64,000 bases of DNA from Ferrovibrio sp. GTDB lineage: Bacteria > Pseudomonadota > Alphaproteobacteria > Ferrovibrionales > Ferrovibrionaceae. The DNA lies in contig NZ_JANLJJ010000068.1 in NCBI RefSeq assembly GCF_029255545.1, forward strand, positions 20,367 through 84,366. The letters are read 5' to 3'. The notes beneath the pieces are model-generated. The model worked only from the letters and a program-made list of their open reading frames with translations. It was not told where the DNA came from and made no database searches. This document shows, piece by piece, positions 10,401 through 18,611 of this stretch (position 1 is the first letter of the stretch; every line of letters starts with the position of its first letter). Position numbers and translations under genes: made by a program.

Positions 10401-12632
10401 GAATGCAACGTCGATGAGCTTGAGGACCGACAGGCTCGGATTGGTGTAGCGCCAACCCCGGCGAAGATCAGTCCAGAGCCGATGGGCCAGAACCCTGGCG
10501 AGGGAGCGTTGGGCGTCTTCGCGGACCACGGCACCTGCCTCGGGATCCAACATCCAGTGGATCCGCGCGTCCTTGTTGCCCGCGGTGAACCCAAGCGCCT
10601 TCACGACCCGCAGGCCGAATTCGTCCTCTGTCATGCCATCTTCGCCGGCATCCAGAACGGCTCGCAGGATCGCGCCGCGCAGCAGGCTGACGAACAGAAA
10701 GTCATTGAAGTGGCCCGCCTGGAGTGCGGCATCCTGCCGGTTGTCCGTGAAACCGAGGAGCTTGCGCTTTTCCTTGGGAACGCCGCTGCCGCTCCCGCTC
10801 ATCCATTCCAGTGCTGTCGAGACGAGAAGTGTCGTGGCCGAGCTACGGCCCTCGCCCGACAGGCCCGCGAGCTTGCTGCGTTCCCGCATGCTGGGATGCG
10901 GTTGGTCGAGACAGCACGGGCAGAAGCCGAACTTTCCCGGTATGAACCAGAAGCTCTTCCCCGATGAATCGTAGCGCCCGTCCGGGGCCACTGTGACCAT
11001 CTGGGGAACTCTGCCTTTCCTGTTTGCCCGAAGCCGCTCGACGCCGTTGCGCTCCTCGCGCCAATCCTCGGGATACGTTTCGACCTCGCCGGTGAAGGCA
11101 TAGTCAGGATCGCCATCGCCCGTAGGGGTCAGATAGCCCGCAATGTCGCCCTCTTGGTCGTCGAGCGGCGTGTCATCAATATTCCTGGGCAGAAACGCAA
11201 TGCCCTCGACATCCTCGGTTTTCGTGACGACGTGGGCCTCATGTCCACAGTCCCGGCAGAAGCGGGTTGGATAGAGGCGATGGCCCGGCGCGCTGGGGTC
11301 TTCGAGCTGCCCTTCGAACAGGACGTTCCTGGGTCGTTCAGTCAGGGTGGTGAAAATCTCTCCCGCACCAGAGATGAACTGATGGAGCTTGAACGCCAGG
11401 AATGCGCCGGCCCCAGAACCGCCCCGCTCAGCTTCCGGGAGGCTGACACGGGTCAGGAAGGTCTCAAGGCCACTTCGGCAGGTTTCACGGTCGACGCCGC
11501 TGTCATTTGACAGAAGGGAAACCGCCTCTTCAAAGGGAATGGGCTTCTTGCGCTTGAGTTCCTGCGCGTCCTCAAGGCCGATTGCCAGCTCGGTCCATAC
11601 CGCCAGCGAGTGCTTTCTCAGAACCTCATCTGTCAGCACGTCGGGAAGCGCAGATGTCAGGATCGGCGCGAGCTTCGGCCGCACATCGTCGAGCTTCAGC
11701 AGATCGTCCGTTGCGCGTTGCAAGGACTCATCAATGACGGATTCGGGGCCAATAGGGGTTCCGAACAGGCGCGATGCAACATCCGCCACGGCCTGCGCGC
11801 GATTGATATCGGACCCCTCGCTCGCCATGGTGGCCGAGGTGCCGATGCAGATGGGCGCCTTGTCCGCTGCGCAGCGGTTGCGAAGACGACGGACGAGGAT
11901 GGCGACATCCGCGCCCTGGCGGCCGCGATAAGTGTGCAGCTCGTCGAGGACGATGAAGTCCAGACCGGTTGCGTTCTCGATGACCTTGGTGTCGAGGCTG
12001 TCCTGCCGAGTCAGGAGCAGCTCAGCCATCATGAAGTTGGTCAGCAGAATGTCCGGCGGCCTGTCTGCGATCCGCTGACGCTCCTCCTGACTTTCCTGGC
12101 CGGTGTAGCGCCGTACGACCGGCTTCAGGTCTTCGGGCAGGCCGGACTGGGAAATGAAGTCCTCGATCCCCTTGAGCTGGCTGTTGGCCAGTGCGTTCAT
12201 CGGATAGACGATGATGGCGCTGGTCCTGCGCGGCTTCCCGGATTTCCGAGCGCGGACGATCGCATCGACCACCGGCACGAAGAAGCAAAGGGACTTGCCC
12301 GAGCCAGTTCCGGTCGTGACGACAAAACTCTGCGCGGCGCGGGCCTTTGCGATGGACTGCGCCTGGTGGCGATGAAACCGGAGGGGCGTTTCGCCGAAAC
12401 GAAATATCCTGCCGGTCGCTTCGTCGAGATCACCCGAGGCGACCAGATCATCGACGGTCGGGCCCTCAAGATATCGAGGGTTCAGCGACAGTAGAGCGTC
12501 CGGCCAGAAGCGCCCGGCATCGTACTGCCGACCGATCTCTGATTTTAGGTCTTCAGATCGAATGGTGCTAAACGACCGCGAGAACCGGGCGTAGGAATTG
12601 ATAAGACGATGGTCGAATTCAAACGCCTTCAT
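7461..12632 (-). CDS. DEAD/DEAH-type helicase with C-terminal DUF1998/MZB region (DrmA-DrmB- or DruE-like)
   Basis: This is a 1723-residue superfamily 2 helicase. TGTGSGKS (lysine about 113) is Walker A, DELH near residue 231 is motif II, and the region with QRAGRAGRSGQ is motif VI. Two cysteine clusters look like zinc ribbons (FCRDCG with FCPCC; and CSNCGAC...CHAC near 1320-1340). CVRGCYRC near residue 1595 is the DUF1998/MZB signature. Stand-alone DISARM splits these parts between DrmA and DrmB; Druantia DruE and YprA-type helicases carry them in one chain. The length and fused layout therefore fit a DruE-like protein or a DrmA-DrmB fusion. It is the first gene of the operon, behind a consensus -10 box. 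Confidence 0.85.
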   Translation of the reverse strand: MKAFEFDHRLINSYARFSRSFSTIRSEDLKSEIGRQYDAGRFWPDALLSLNPRYLEGPTVDDLVASGDLDEATGRIFRFGETPLRFHRHQAQSIAKARAAQSFVVTTGTGSGKSLCFFVPVVDAIVRARKSGKPRRTSAIIVYPMNALANSQLKGIEDFISQSGLPEDLKPVVRRYTGQESQEERQRIADRPPDILLTNFMMAELLLTRQDSLDTKVIENATGLDFIVLDELHTYRGRQGADVAILVRRLRNRCAADKAPICIGTSATMASEGSDINRAQAVADVASRLFGTPIGPESVIDESLQRATDDLLKLDDVRPKLAPILTSALPDVLTDEVLRKHSLAVWTELAIGLEDAQELKRKKPIPFEEAVSLLSNDSGVDRETCRSGLETFLTRVSLPEAERGGSGAGAFLAFKLHQFISGAGEIFTTLTERPRNVLFEGQLEDPSAPGHRLYPTRFCRDCGHEAHVVTKTEDVEGIAFLPRNIDDTPLDDQEGDIAGYLTPTGDGDPDYAFTGEVETYPEDWREERNGVERLRANRKGRVPQMVTVAPDGRYDSSGKSFWFIPGKFGFCPCCLDQPHPSMRERSKLAGLSGEGRSSATTLLVSTALEWMSGSGSGVPKEKRKLLGFTDNRQDAALQAGHFNDFLFVSLLRGAILRAVLDAGEDGMTEDEFGLRVVKALGFTAGNKDARIHWMLDPEAGAVVREDAQRSLARVLAHRLWTDLRRGWRYTNPSLSVLKLIDVAFIGLDDIAEDTERLAAILPELGTLDAAARKAMFKQLLGAMLEGLAVGTEALDLTVLDTVAQKSRNLLRAPWAIDAKETPRSRTTLFLQAPGKDRVGLREEQTIIRAGHNSRIGRLINRKSAIGTKLGKTDYLTVMTGLMELLAREGLVSRVDIEADLQGWRLSPSAVRVIPGEAIRTGTAQGNRYFHDLYNAIAADLKAGHSSYWGLEGREHTAQVSQRQREWREWRFRFEKDDRENLAENAADLKASGESEQFLPALFCSPTMELGVDISALNAVYLRNVPPTPANYAQRAGRAGRSGQAAVIVTYCAAQSPHDQYFFERRNDMVAGIVRPPALDITNEELVRSHLHAVWLAEAKIALSPDIPEILDLKQPDYPLKQEIHDVVNRPGLASSTHSPMKRVLDQILASVDGPKPVWMGGSDDFVSDVAQRAPQEFDRAFDRWRDLYNSARTQLMEANARSEITGLSGADRRRIKAAQMQASDQITILEQGKASNGSDFYSYRYLATEGFLPGYNFPRLPLYAFIPGEGKTGSFLQRARFLAISEFGPRSLIYHEGRAYRVMKAKLPPEVRTGDGSELATRDIFICSNCGACHDGEVERCHACNSPMAGEVPVQRTLRIDNVEAAPADRITANDEERVRQGFDIQTVFSWPKRDGRVQITEAEFRCEETSILALQYANSAEISRINKGLKRRANQTVFGFYIDPRSGYWAKAEDEDSDVDVPPDVVRPVRIVPIVRDRKNALLFRFSEPGAYAAETIATVQHALLRGIEVIFQLEEGEILGEPLPARDNRRAILAYEATEGGAGVLSRLVEDPQALGKVAREALTLMHFEKVDAAITAGDARLLVSHEGEACVRGCYRCLLSYFNQPDHELIDRTSDEAKQMLVDLARGQIVLAAAPGRPAEGAGWESAFKAAGLPAPDSSAVSFSDQEMSFAWRSHFVAACVAPLAEATREEGEAKGWTLFELPGTVTAGVPDAMISMLGG

Positions 12633-12658
12633 TGCCCGTCTCGCCCCCCAATATTTCT

Positions 12659-12664
12659 ATTATA
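12659..12664 (-). promoter_or_regulatory. Consensus -10 box of the defence operon
   Basis: On the minus strand the hexamer TATAAT lies about 27 bases before the ATG at 12632. It is followed by AT-rich sequence and a G-rich stretch near the start codon. No good -35 box is present at 16-18 bp; the closest candidates are TTTGGG-like sequences. The motif is seen directly; its use as the operon promoter is inferred. Confidence 0.5.
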
Positions 12665-12809
12665 CTGCAACCATCTATCCCAAATGGCTTCATCAATCTG
12701 TTGCCTTGCAGGCGCAAGAACGTCCTTGGACAGACCCAGCCTTCCTGACCTGAGCTTGATTGCCCGCCAGCTCCTTTACGCAGTGTGTCTTCGCGCCGGC
12801 CCATGGCGA

Positions 12810-14030
12810 TCAGCCCCACAACGACGATAATGGCGCCGCCGCCAACCTGTCGCCGAAAGGCACGAGATCGGTGCTGTCATAGAGCACGACGCCGTAGGCG
12901 AACCGTTCCTTGCAGGCCTCGGCCAAGGTCCGCAGCCCGGCGAAGTCGCTGGACTTCACCGTTGCGGCCGCCTTCACCTCGATCCCCACGATCATGCCGT
13001 CGTCGCGCTCCAGCACGATGTCCACCTCGTGCATCTGCTGGTCGCGGAAATGGTAAGGCGACAGTCGCAAGTCCGACGCCGTCATGAGCTTCAGGACTTC
13101 GGAGAACACGAAGCTTTCCAGAAGCGGGCCAAACACCTCGCGGTCCGCCTTCACCCGATCGAAGCTCAATCCGCGCGCCGTGGCGAGCAGGCCGGAATCG
13201 AGGAAATGCAGCTTCGGCGTCTTGGCGATCCGCTTCAGCGCATTCGTGTACCAGGGCTGCAATGTCGAGACGAGGAACACCTGCTCCAACAGCGCGACAT
13301 AGCGCTGTCCGGTCTTGTGGCTGACATTGATGCTGGAGCCGAACTGCGAGTAGTTGACCAACTGCCCCGAATGCTCCGCGAGCAGCCGGACGAACTTCGG
13401 CAGCTCCGTTAGCTTCTCGATCTCGGCAATGTCTCTGAGGTCGCGAGTCAGAACCGACGTCAGGTAGGACCGCGCCCAATCCTGTCGCCGCCGTTCGCTC
13501 TCACGGCTGATCGCCTCGGGAAAGCCCCCGGCCAGCGCGAGCTCGACGAGATCGTCGCCGACGATCGCCCCCCGCTCCCCCTGAAGTTTTCCCGCGAACA
13601 GGCGTTCCAGGAAGGTCGGCGCCCTGCCCTTTATTTCAGCCCGGGCCAACGGCAGCATCCGGAGGGTTTCCATCCGCCCCGCCAAGCTGTCGGCGACCCG
13701 GGGCAAGGTGAGCACATTGGCGGAGCCGGTCAGCAGAAAGCGGCCAGGACGATAGTCTTCATCGACCGTCTTCTTGATCGCTAGCAGCAGGTCGGGCGCG
13801 CGCTGGATCTCGTCGATGATGGCTTTGTCCAGGCCACGAATAAAACCGGCCGGATCGGACTGTGCAGCGTCGAGGACCGTCTGATTGTCGAGCGTGATAT
13901 AAGTCCGACCCGCTTCTCCCATCTTCCGGACAAGCGTGGTCTTGCCGGCCCGGCGCGGTCCCACGATCAGGACCACCGGGGTGTCTGAGAGGGCTTCCTC
14001 CGCCCGACGCTCCACGAACCGCTCGTACAT
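12810..14030 (-). CDS. AAA_14/DUF4143-family ATPase
   Basis: Starting at the ATG at 14030 gives 406 residues beginning MYERFVERRA; an upstream in-frame ATG at 14069 lacks a ribosome site. RRAGKTTLV is Walker A, and IIDEIQRAPDLL with LLTGSANVL are the Walker B and sensor motifs of the AAA_14 domain. The second half is the DUF4143 domain, ending in a nuclease-like fold region (VDIVLERDDGMIVGIEVK) that keeps a D...E-x-K pattern. Such proteins are common, often mobile, and of unknown physiological role. The gene lies upstream of the helicase operon on the same strand, separated by 177 bp, so it may or may not belong to it. Three phased repeats precede it. Confidence 0.85.
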   Translation of the reverse strand: MYERFVERRAEEALSDTPVVLIVGPRRAGKTTLVRKMGEAGRTYITLDNQTVLDAAQSDPAGFIRGLDKAIIDEIQRAPDLLLAIKKTVDEDYRPGRFLLTGSANVLTLPRVADSLAGRMETLRMLPLARAEIKGRAPTFLERLFAGKLQGERGAIVGDDLVELALAGGFPEAISRESERRRQDWARSYLTSVLTRDLRDIAEIEKLTELPKFVRLLAEHSGQLVNYSQFGSSINVSHKTGQRYVALLEQVFLVSTLQPWYTNALKRIAKTPKLHFLDSGLLATARGLSFDRVKADREVFGPLLESFVFSEVLKLMTASDLRLSPYHFRDQQMHEVDIVLERDDGMIVGIEVKAAATVKSSDFAGLRTLAEACKERFAYGVVLYDSTDLVPFGDRLAAAPLSSLWG

Positions 14031-14050
14031 GCACTTTCCGATTCTCTGAC

Positions 14051-14104
14051 GATTGGAACTATGAAGCATGATAATTGGAAGTCAATGGCCTGTAGATTGG
14101 AACT
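14051..14104 (-). repeat. Three 22-bp-phased direct repeats upstream of the DUF4143 ATPase
   Basis: GATTGGAACT occurs at 14051 and 14095, and the near copy AATTGGAAGT at 14073, so the start-to-start distance is exactly 22 bp twice. Two helical turns per step puts all copies on one face of the DNA, as expected for a cooperative repressor site or small iteron array. The array begins about 20 bp before the start codon at 14030. The repeats are seen directly; the operator role is inferred. Confidence 0.6.
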
Positions 14105-14230
14105 GCTAGAGCCGTGATCTGGAAATGGGTGGTGGGGAAAGCCTTCCCCTGCGGGCCGAGCCTTCCGTCTCGGCCGACCCCTTCTGCGGGAAGACCCCGC
14201 AACGCCCCCAAAGAGTGAGAGTGCAGGCCG

Positions 14231-14292
14231 GGTTTCCGTGACGGGTTGAGGGCTGGAGGAGAGGCCTCCGGCGCCCGTCGCGGAGACCTGCA
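14231..14292 (+). promoter_or_regulatory. Structured 5' leader, copy 1 (ardC-like gene)
   Basis: The 62 bases before the ArdC-like gene match the leader of the ParB gene (15721-15786). Both start with CGTGACGGGTTG and end with CGCCCGTCGCGGAG or its close variant. The outer arms GTGACGGG and CCCGTCGC pair (one G-U). An inner hairpin forms from CTGGAGG and CCTCCGG around AGAGG. The GGAG just after the stem is a likely ribosome-binding site. A hairpin next to the start suggests translational control. Outer bases are conserved between copies, while the inner stem differs in sequence but still pairs. Confidence 0.55.
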
Positions 14293-15255
14293 ATGTCCAG
14301 ACATGATGCGCGCGCCAGTTCCGGCTCTGACCGGACGGGCCTCTATGACGAAATCACCGGTAGGATCCTCGCCGAGTTGGAAGCCGGCCGGCTGCCCTGG
14401 GTTCAGCCCTGGGGGACAGCGGCGGCCAAGGCGCCCCTCGCCATGCCGAGGAACGCGGCCACCGCCCGCTGCTATTCCGGCGTCAATGTGCTGATCCTCT
14501 GGGGCGCTGTCGTCCAGCACGGCTTCCCCTGCCAGAGCTGGCTGACCTTTCGCCAAGCCCTCTCGCTCGGCGGCCATGTCCGCCGGGGCGAGCATGGCAT
14601 CACCGTCGTCTACGCCGACCGCTTCGTTCCCGACGACGAGAAGCGGCGCGCCCGCGAGACTGGCGAGGACGCCCAGGCCATCCCCTTCCTCAAGCGGTTC
14701 ACGGTCTTCAACCTGGCGCAATGCGAGGGTCTGCCCGAAGACCTCGCCGTTGCCGCACCGCCGCCTGAGCCCGGCCTGATCGAGCCGAGGGTCGAGGCGC
14801 TCATCAAGGCGAGCAGAATCGATTTCCGCATCGGCGGCGACCGCGCCTTCTATGTGCCGGCGCACGATTATGTCATGGTCCCGCCGCCCCAGGCGTTTTT
14901 CGAGCCGATCAACTGGCATCGAACGGCCCTGCATGAATGCTCCCATGCCAGCGGGGCGCCGCACCGTCTGAACCGCGATCTCTCGGGCTCCTTCGGTTCC
15001 CGGAAGTACGCCTTCGAGGAGCTGGTGGCCGAAATTTCGGCAGCGTTCTGCTGCGCGGCCCTCGGCATCGTCCCGACCGTGCGCCACGCCGACTATATTG
15101 GCTCGTGGGCCGAGGTCCTGCGCGAGGACAATCGCGCCATCATCCGCGCGGCATCACAGGCTAGCAAAGCTGCCGACTTCCTGCTCGGCTTTCTGCCCGA
15201 AGACGAACGACTTGCTCCGGCGTCCGTTGACGCCGGCGAGCGGGAGGCGGCCTGA
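14293..15255 (+). CDS. ArdC-like antirestriction protein (DUF1738 plus zincin-like metallopeptidase)
   Basis: The product has 320 residues. The N-terminal half (LYDEITGRILAELEAGRLPW, then the PWG segment) is the ssDNA-binding ArdC-N/DUF1738 domain. The C-terminal half has the zinc motif HECSH (His214, Glu215, His218) followed by an EELVAEISAAF helix, typical of the ArdC metallopeptidase-like domain. ArdC proteins protect incoming single-stranded plasmid DNA from host restriction, so the gene fits an early-expressed leading-region function. It has a hairpin leader related to those of the ParB and strawberry-notch genes. The stop overlaps the start of the next gene (TGATG), implying coupled translation. 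Confidence 0.9.
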   Translation: MSRHDARASSGSDRTGLYDEITGRILAELEAGRLPWVQPWGTAAAKAPLAMPRNAATARCYSGVNVLILWGAVVQHGFPCQSWLTFRQALSLGGHVRRGEHGITVVYADRFVPDDEKRRARETGEDAQAIPFLKRFTVFNLAQCEGLPEDLAVAAPPPEPGLIEPRVEALIKASRIDFRIGGDRAFYVPAHDYVMVPPPQAFFEPINWHRTALHECSHASGAPHRLNRDLSGSFGSRKYAFEELVAEISAAFCCAALGIVPTVRHADYIGSWAEVLREDNRAIIRAASQASKAADFLLGFLPEDERLAPASVDAGEREAA

Positions 15256-15704
15256 TGTCAACGCGCTTCCGTGGCGAGCATCTGCTAAAGAACGCCGCCG
15301 GATTTCTGGCCGGCGCCCAGCACCTATCCCGGGATGACCGCCACTCCCGTGAAATCCTGCTTCACCAAATCGCCTGTGCAATCGAACTGTCGCTGAAATC
15401 CTTCCTGCAATCCCGGGGTTGGAGCGATGAACAGTGCCGGCTCGAAATCCGGCACGACCTGACCAAGGCGTTGGATGCCGCCGAGGGGCTCGGCTTCCGT
15501 CCGAGCTACCCAGACCTGCATCCGCTCGTCGCGATCCTCACGCCCTACTATTGCCGCCATCGCATTCGCGATCTGGCGGCGCACGAGCCGGCGCTCTTGT
15601 CACCGCAACAGGCGCTCAAGGCGACAGAGGAACTCATAAGCGATGTCCGCGCCGCTTGTTCCAAGGGTTCCGGGCTCGGCGGGCCTTCGTCACGGAGCTC
15701 CTGA
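15255..15704 (+). CDS. HEPN-like protein
   Basis: This 149-residue protein starts on the A of the previous stop codon (TGATG), so it is translationally coupled to the ArdC-like gene. The pattern is all-helical: an N-terminal helix (HLLKNAAGFLAGAQHL), a segment IACAIELSLKSFLQSRG, then HDLTKALDAAEGLG and a later RDLAAHEPALL. AIELSLKSFL with a following HDL is typical of HEPN-type helical proteins. The Rx4-6H ribonuclease motif of toxic HEPN proteins is not obvious. Coupling to an antirestriction gene suggests an accessory role during establishment in the recipient; no specific function can be assigned. Confidence 0.6.
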   Translation: MSTRFRGEHLLKNAAGFLAGAQHLSRDDRHSREILLHQIACAIELSLKSFLQSRGWSDEQCRLEIRHDLTKALDAAEGLGFRPSYPDLHPLVAILTPYYCRHRIRDLAAHEPALLSPQQALKATEELISDVRAACSKGSGLGGPSSRSS

Positions 15705-15720
15705 GAGGAAGAGGGTCGCG

Positions 15721-15786
15721 GGATTTTCGTGACGGGTTGGAGGCCGAGAGAGAGGCTTTCGGCCGCCCGTCGCGGAGTAAATCCCG
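15721..15786 (+). promoter_or_regulatory. Structured 5' leader, copy 2 (ParB-like gene)
   Basis: This stretch shares the outer segments of copy 1 (CGTGACGGGTTG at the left, CGCCCGTCGCGGAG at the right) but has a different inner stem, GGCCGA paired with TCGGCC. A GAGAGGC core is kept between the arms in both. The GGAG after the outer stem lies about 10 bases from the ATG at 15787. The duplicated architecture with pairing-preserving differences suggests a functional RNA structure or a shared protein target. Confidence 0.55.
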
Positions 15787-17922
15787 ATGGCTACTTCCGT
15801 TCAGAAGATCACCTTGTCGTCCTCACGCGACATTCCCTTCAACAAGCTGGTGCTGAGCCAGTCGAACGTCCGGCGCGTGAAGGCTGGCGTCTCGATCGAC
15901 GACCTTGCGGCCTCGATCGCCCGCCGCGGCCTCATCCAGAGCCTCAACGTCCGTCCCGTCCTCGACGCCGAGGGCCAGGAGACCGGCATGTTCGAGGTTC
16001 CCGCCGGCGGCCGCCGCTACCGGGCGCTGGAGCTTCTGGTGAAGCAGAAGCGCCTGGGCAAGACCGCCCCGGTGCCCTGCGTGGTGCGCGATCCCTCGAC
16101 CGCCATCCTCGCCGAGGAAGATTCGCTCGCCGAGAATATCGAACGCGCGCCGCTGCATCCCCTCGATCAGTTCCGCGCCTTCCAGGACATGCGCCTGAAG
16201 GGCCAGTCCGAGGAGGACATCGCGGCGGCCTTCTTCATTCCCGTCAACGTCGTGAAGCAGCGCCTGCGCCTGGCTGCAGTCGCGCAGTCGCTCCTCGATG
16301 TCTATGCCGAGGACGGCATGACGCTGGAGCAGCTCATGGCCTTTACCGTCTCGACCGACGAGGCACGTCAGGTGCAGGTCTGGGAGTCGATCCGCAACTC
16401 CTGGTCCAAGGAGCCCTATCAGATCCGCCGGATGCTGACAGAAAGCACCGTGCGCGCGTCCGACAAGCGGGCGATCTTCGTCGGGCTAGACGCCTATGAG
16501 GCCGCCGGCGGCAGCATCATGCGCGATCTGTTCCAGGCCGACGATGGCGGATGGCTGCAGGACCCGGCGCTGCTCGATCGCCTCGTTTCGGAGAAGCTGA
16601 AGATCATCGCCGACGAGGTCGCGGGCGAAGGCTGGAAATGGATCGAGGTCGATGTCAGCCATCCCTACGATGTCGCGCGCGGACTGCGCGAGATTACCGG
16701 CACGCCGGTTGATCTGACCGACGACGAGCGCGCGACGATCGAGGCCCTCAACGCCGAATACGCCAGGCTGGAGGCGGACTATGAAGGCGCCGACGAGCTG
16801 CCCGACGATGTGGATGAGCGGCTCGGCGAGATCGAGACGGCGCTGAACGCCTTCGAGCAGCGGCCCACCATCTATGATCCGGCCGACATCGCCCGCGCCG
16901 GCGTGTTCATCAGCATCGACGCCGATGGCTCGCCCTCGATCGATCGCGGCTATGTGCGTCCAGAGGATGAAGCTCCAGTGGACATCGAAACCGATGGCGG
17001 TGACGCTAGCCAGGGCGTCGAGGGCTCGGATCCGGCCGCTTCATCGGTGCAACGGGCCGTCATCACCATCGGCGGCCAGTCGACCGAGGCGGAGGATGAC
17101 GAGGAGGAGACGATCAAGCCCTTGCCTGAACGGCTCGTGATGGAGCTGACCGCGCACCGCACGCTGGCACTGCGCGACGCACTGGCGAACAATCCCCACG
17201 TCGCGCTGACAGCGCTGCTGCACAAGCTCGTCACCGACATTTTCCAGCGCAGCTCGACCGCCGGCGGGTGCCTGGAAGCCAGCGTCCGGCACGTCTTCTT
17301 CCCCGTGCAGGCCGCCGACCTGAAGGACAGCGCGTCCGCCAAGGCTGTCAGCGAGCGGCAGGAGGCCTGGAAGACCGATATCCCGCAGGAGGATCAGGCG
17401 CTGTGGGAGTGGCTCGACGGACTGGACGACGCCAGCCGTCTGGCGCTGCTCGCCCATTGCGTCAGCTACGGCGTCAACGCGCTGTTCGAGAAGGTCGACC
17501 GCTATGGCGGCTCCGGCGTCTCGCAGCACAGCCTCGAACGCCGGCTCGGTCAGGCCGACCGGTTGGCCCGCGCGGTCCGGCTCGACATGGTGGAGGTCGG
17601 CTGGACGCCTACCGTCGACAACTATCTCGGGCGCGTAACCAAGCCGCGAATCCTCGAAGCCGTGCGCGAAGGGGCTGGCGAGCGGGCCGCGCAGCTCATC
17701 GACCATCTGAAGAAGGGCGACATGGCCAAGGAAGCGGAACGGTTGCTGGCCGACAGCGGCTGGCTACCCGAGCCGCTGCGCCTCACCGAGGTCGAACCGG
17801 CCACCGGGTCGGCGGTCGAGGGCGACGGTGAGACCGAGGCGCTGCCGGAATTCCTCAGCGGCGATGATGAGACCTCGGCCGACAACGAAGAGGACCCTGC
17901 CCACCTTATCGCTGCGGAATAG
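15787..17922 (+). CDS. ParB/RepB/Spo0J-family protein
   Basis: The product has 711 residues, about twice the usual ParB length. Residues 12-120 form the ParB/sulfiredoxin-like domain, with AGGRRYRAL and AENIERAPLHPLD as the box II and III motifs. A helix-turn-helix region follows (EEDIAAAFFIPVNVVKQRLRL). The long C-terminal part is acidic and helical. Large ParB-like proteins of this kind occur in plasmid and ICE backbones, sometimes with CTPase or nuclease activity. Because a dedicated ParA/RHH pair lies 13 kb away, this one may act in establishment or DNA processing rather than segregation. A strong terminator follows the stop. Confidence 0.85.
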   Translation: MATSVQKITLSSSRDIPFNKLVLSQSNVRRVKAGVSIDDLAASIARRGLIQSLNVRPVLDAEGQETGMFEVPAGGRRYRALELLVKQKRLGKTAPVPCVVRDPSTAILAEEDSLAENIERAPLHPLDQFRAFQDMRLKGQSEEDIAAAFFIPVNVVKQRLRLAAVAQSLLDVYAEDGMTLEQLMAFTVSTDEARQVQVWESIRNSWSKEPYQIRRMLTESTVRASDKRAIFVGLDAYEAAGGSIMRDLFQADDGGWLQDPALLDRLVSEKLKIIADEVAGEGWKWIEVDVSHPYDVARGLREITGTPVDLTDDERATIEALNAEYARLEADYEGADELPDDVDERLGEIETALNAFEQRPTIYDPADIARAGVFISIDADGSPSIDRGYVRPEDEAPVDIETDGGDASQGVEGSDPAASSVQRAVITIGGQSTEAEDDEEETIKPLPERLVMELTAHRTLALRDALANNPHVALTALLHKLVTDIFQRSSTAGGCLEASVRHVFFPVQAADLKDSASAKAVSERQEAWKTDIPQEDQALWEWLDGLDDASRLALLAHCVSYGVNALFEKVDRYGGSGVSQHSLERRLGQADRLARAVRLDMVEVGWTPTVDNYLGRVTKPRILEAVREGAGERAAQLIDHLKKGDMAKEAERLLADSGWLPEPLRLTEVEPATGSAVEGDGETEALPEFLSGDDETSADNEEDPAHLIAAE

Positions 17923-17974
17923 GCGAGACGGCGCGGCGGCAATCGTTGCCTCGCCCGAAATACCAATCCCTCAG

Positions 17975-18015
17975 AGCCCGGCCCCCTGCGCCACAGGGAT
18001 CAGCCGGGCTTTTTC
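17975..18015 (+). terminator. Rho-independent terminator after the ParB-like gene
   Basis: AGCCCGGC at 17975-17982 pairs perfectly with GCCGGGCT at 18003-18010, an inner CCCTG/CAGGG pair lies within, and five T residues follow. It ends the ardC-hepn-parB transcript and also insulates the minus-strand gene at 18055-18411. Confidence 0.85.
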
Positions 18016-18054
18016 TTTGGAGGAGCCGTTGATGGCGTTAGCGGGTCCTGGCCG

Positions 18055-18411
18055 CTACCAGACGGCCACCTCCCATTGGCCGTTGACGCGCGCGAAGCCG
18101 ATCGGGCGGTTCTGCGGCTCGGCATTGGGCCGCGTGGGATCCATGGTGAGCTGCGTCATGCAAGTGACGCCAGGCCCCACGCCGCCCGGCGAGCAATCGC
18201 CAAGCTTCAGCGTCGCGTTGGCGAGCGACGTGCCCGTAAAGAGCTTGTGACGCCGCACGGCGTCCGTCGCTTCCTGCTCGGTCGGCTGCGCAAGGCCTGT
18301 TACCGCAGCGGCCGAGGTCACTGGAACGAGAACCGGTCGCAGGCCGAACCCCGCACCAAAACCCACCGCCAGCGCGACCACGGCGATGATCCCGACTGCG
18401 CTTCCTTTCAT
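18055..18411 (-). CDS. Small exported or membrane-anchored protein, unknown function
   Basis: The start at 18411 is chosen because AAAGGAGG lies 6 bases before it; a longer in-frame start has no ribosome site. The 118-residue product begins MKGSAVG, has one hydrophobic segment (about residues 5-32) and then a soluble domain with two cysteines (GDCSPGG and TCMTQ) that could form a disulfide in the periplasm. The C-terminus (RPIGFARVNGQWEVAVW) is conserved-looking. It is transcribed alone, against the flanking plus-strand genes. I do not recognise the family. Confidence 0.6.
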   Translation of the reverse strand: MKGSAVGIIAVVALAVGFGAGFGLRPVLVPVTSAAAVTGLAQPTEQEATDAVRRHKLFTGTSLANATLKLGDCSPGGVGPGVTCMTQLTMDPTRPNAEPQNRPIGFARVNGQWEVAVW

Positions 18412-18611
18412 CGTTCGCCTCCTTTCGACCGCGTTACACAAAAAGACGCGGACAGGCTCGGGGCCGAACGGATACGCGCCTTGGGATTATCGGAGGAAGT
18501 GTAGCCGCGCCGTCCGACAACCGAAACCCGTCAACATGAGGATCGCGCCGTAACGAGTGGCTTGTGCGGCGACGCTAGGCGCTAAGCCATTGAAGCCAAA
18601 GGGAGAGGTCG

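Noticed and set aside
12619..12819. 66-codon minus-strand frame between the DUF4143 and helicase genes
   Set aside because: It overlaps the promoter and the helicase start, and has no ribosome site or recognisable sequence.
14051..14104. Possible CRISPR-like array
   Set aside because: The repeats are only 10 bp with 12-bp gaps, and no cas genes are near; it fits an operator better.
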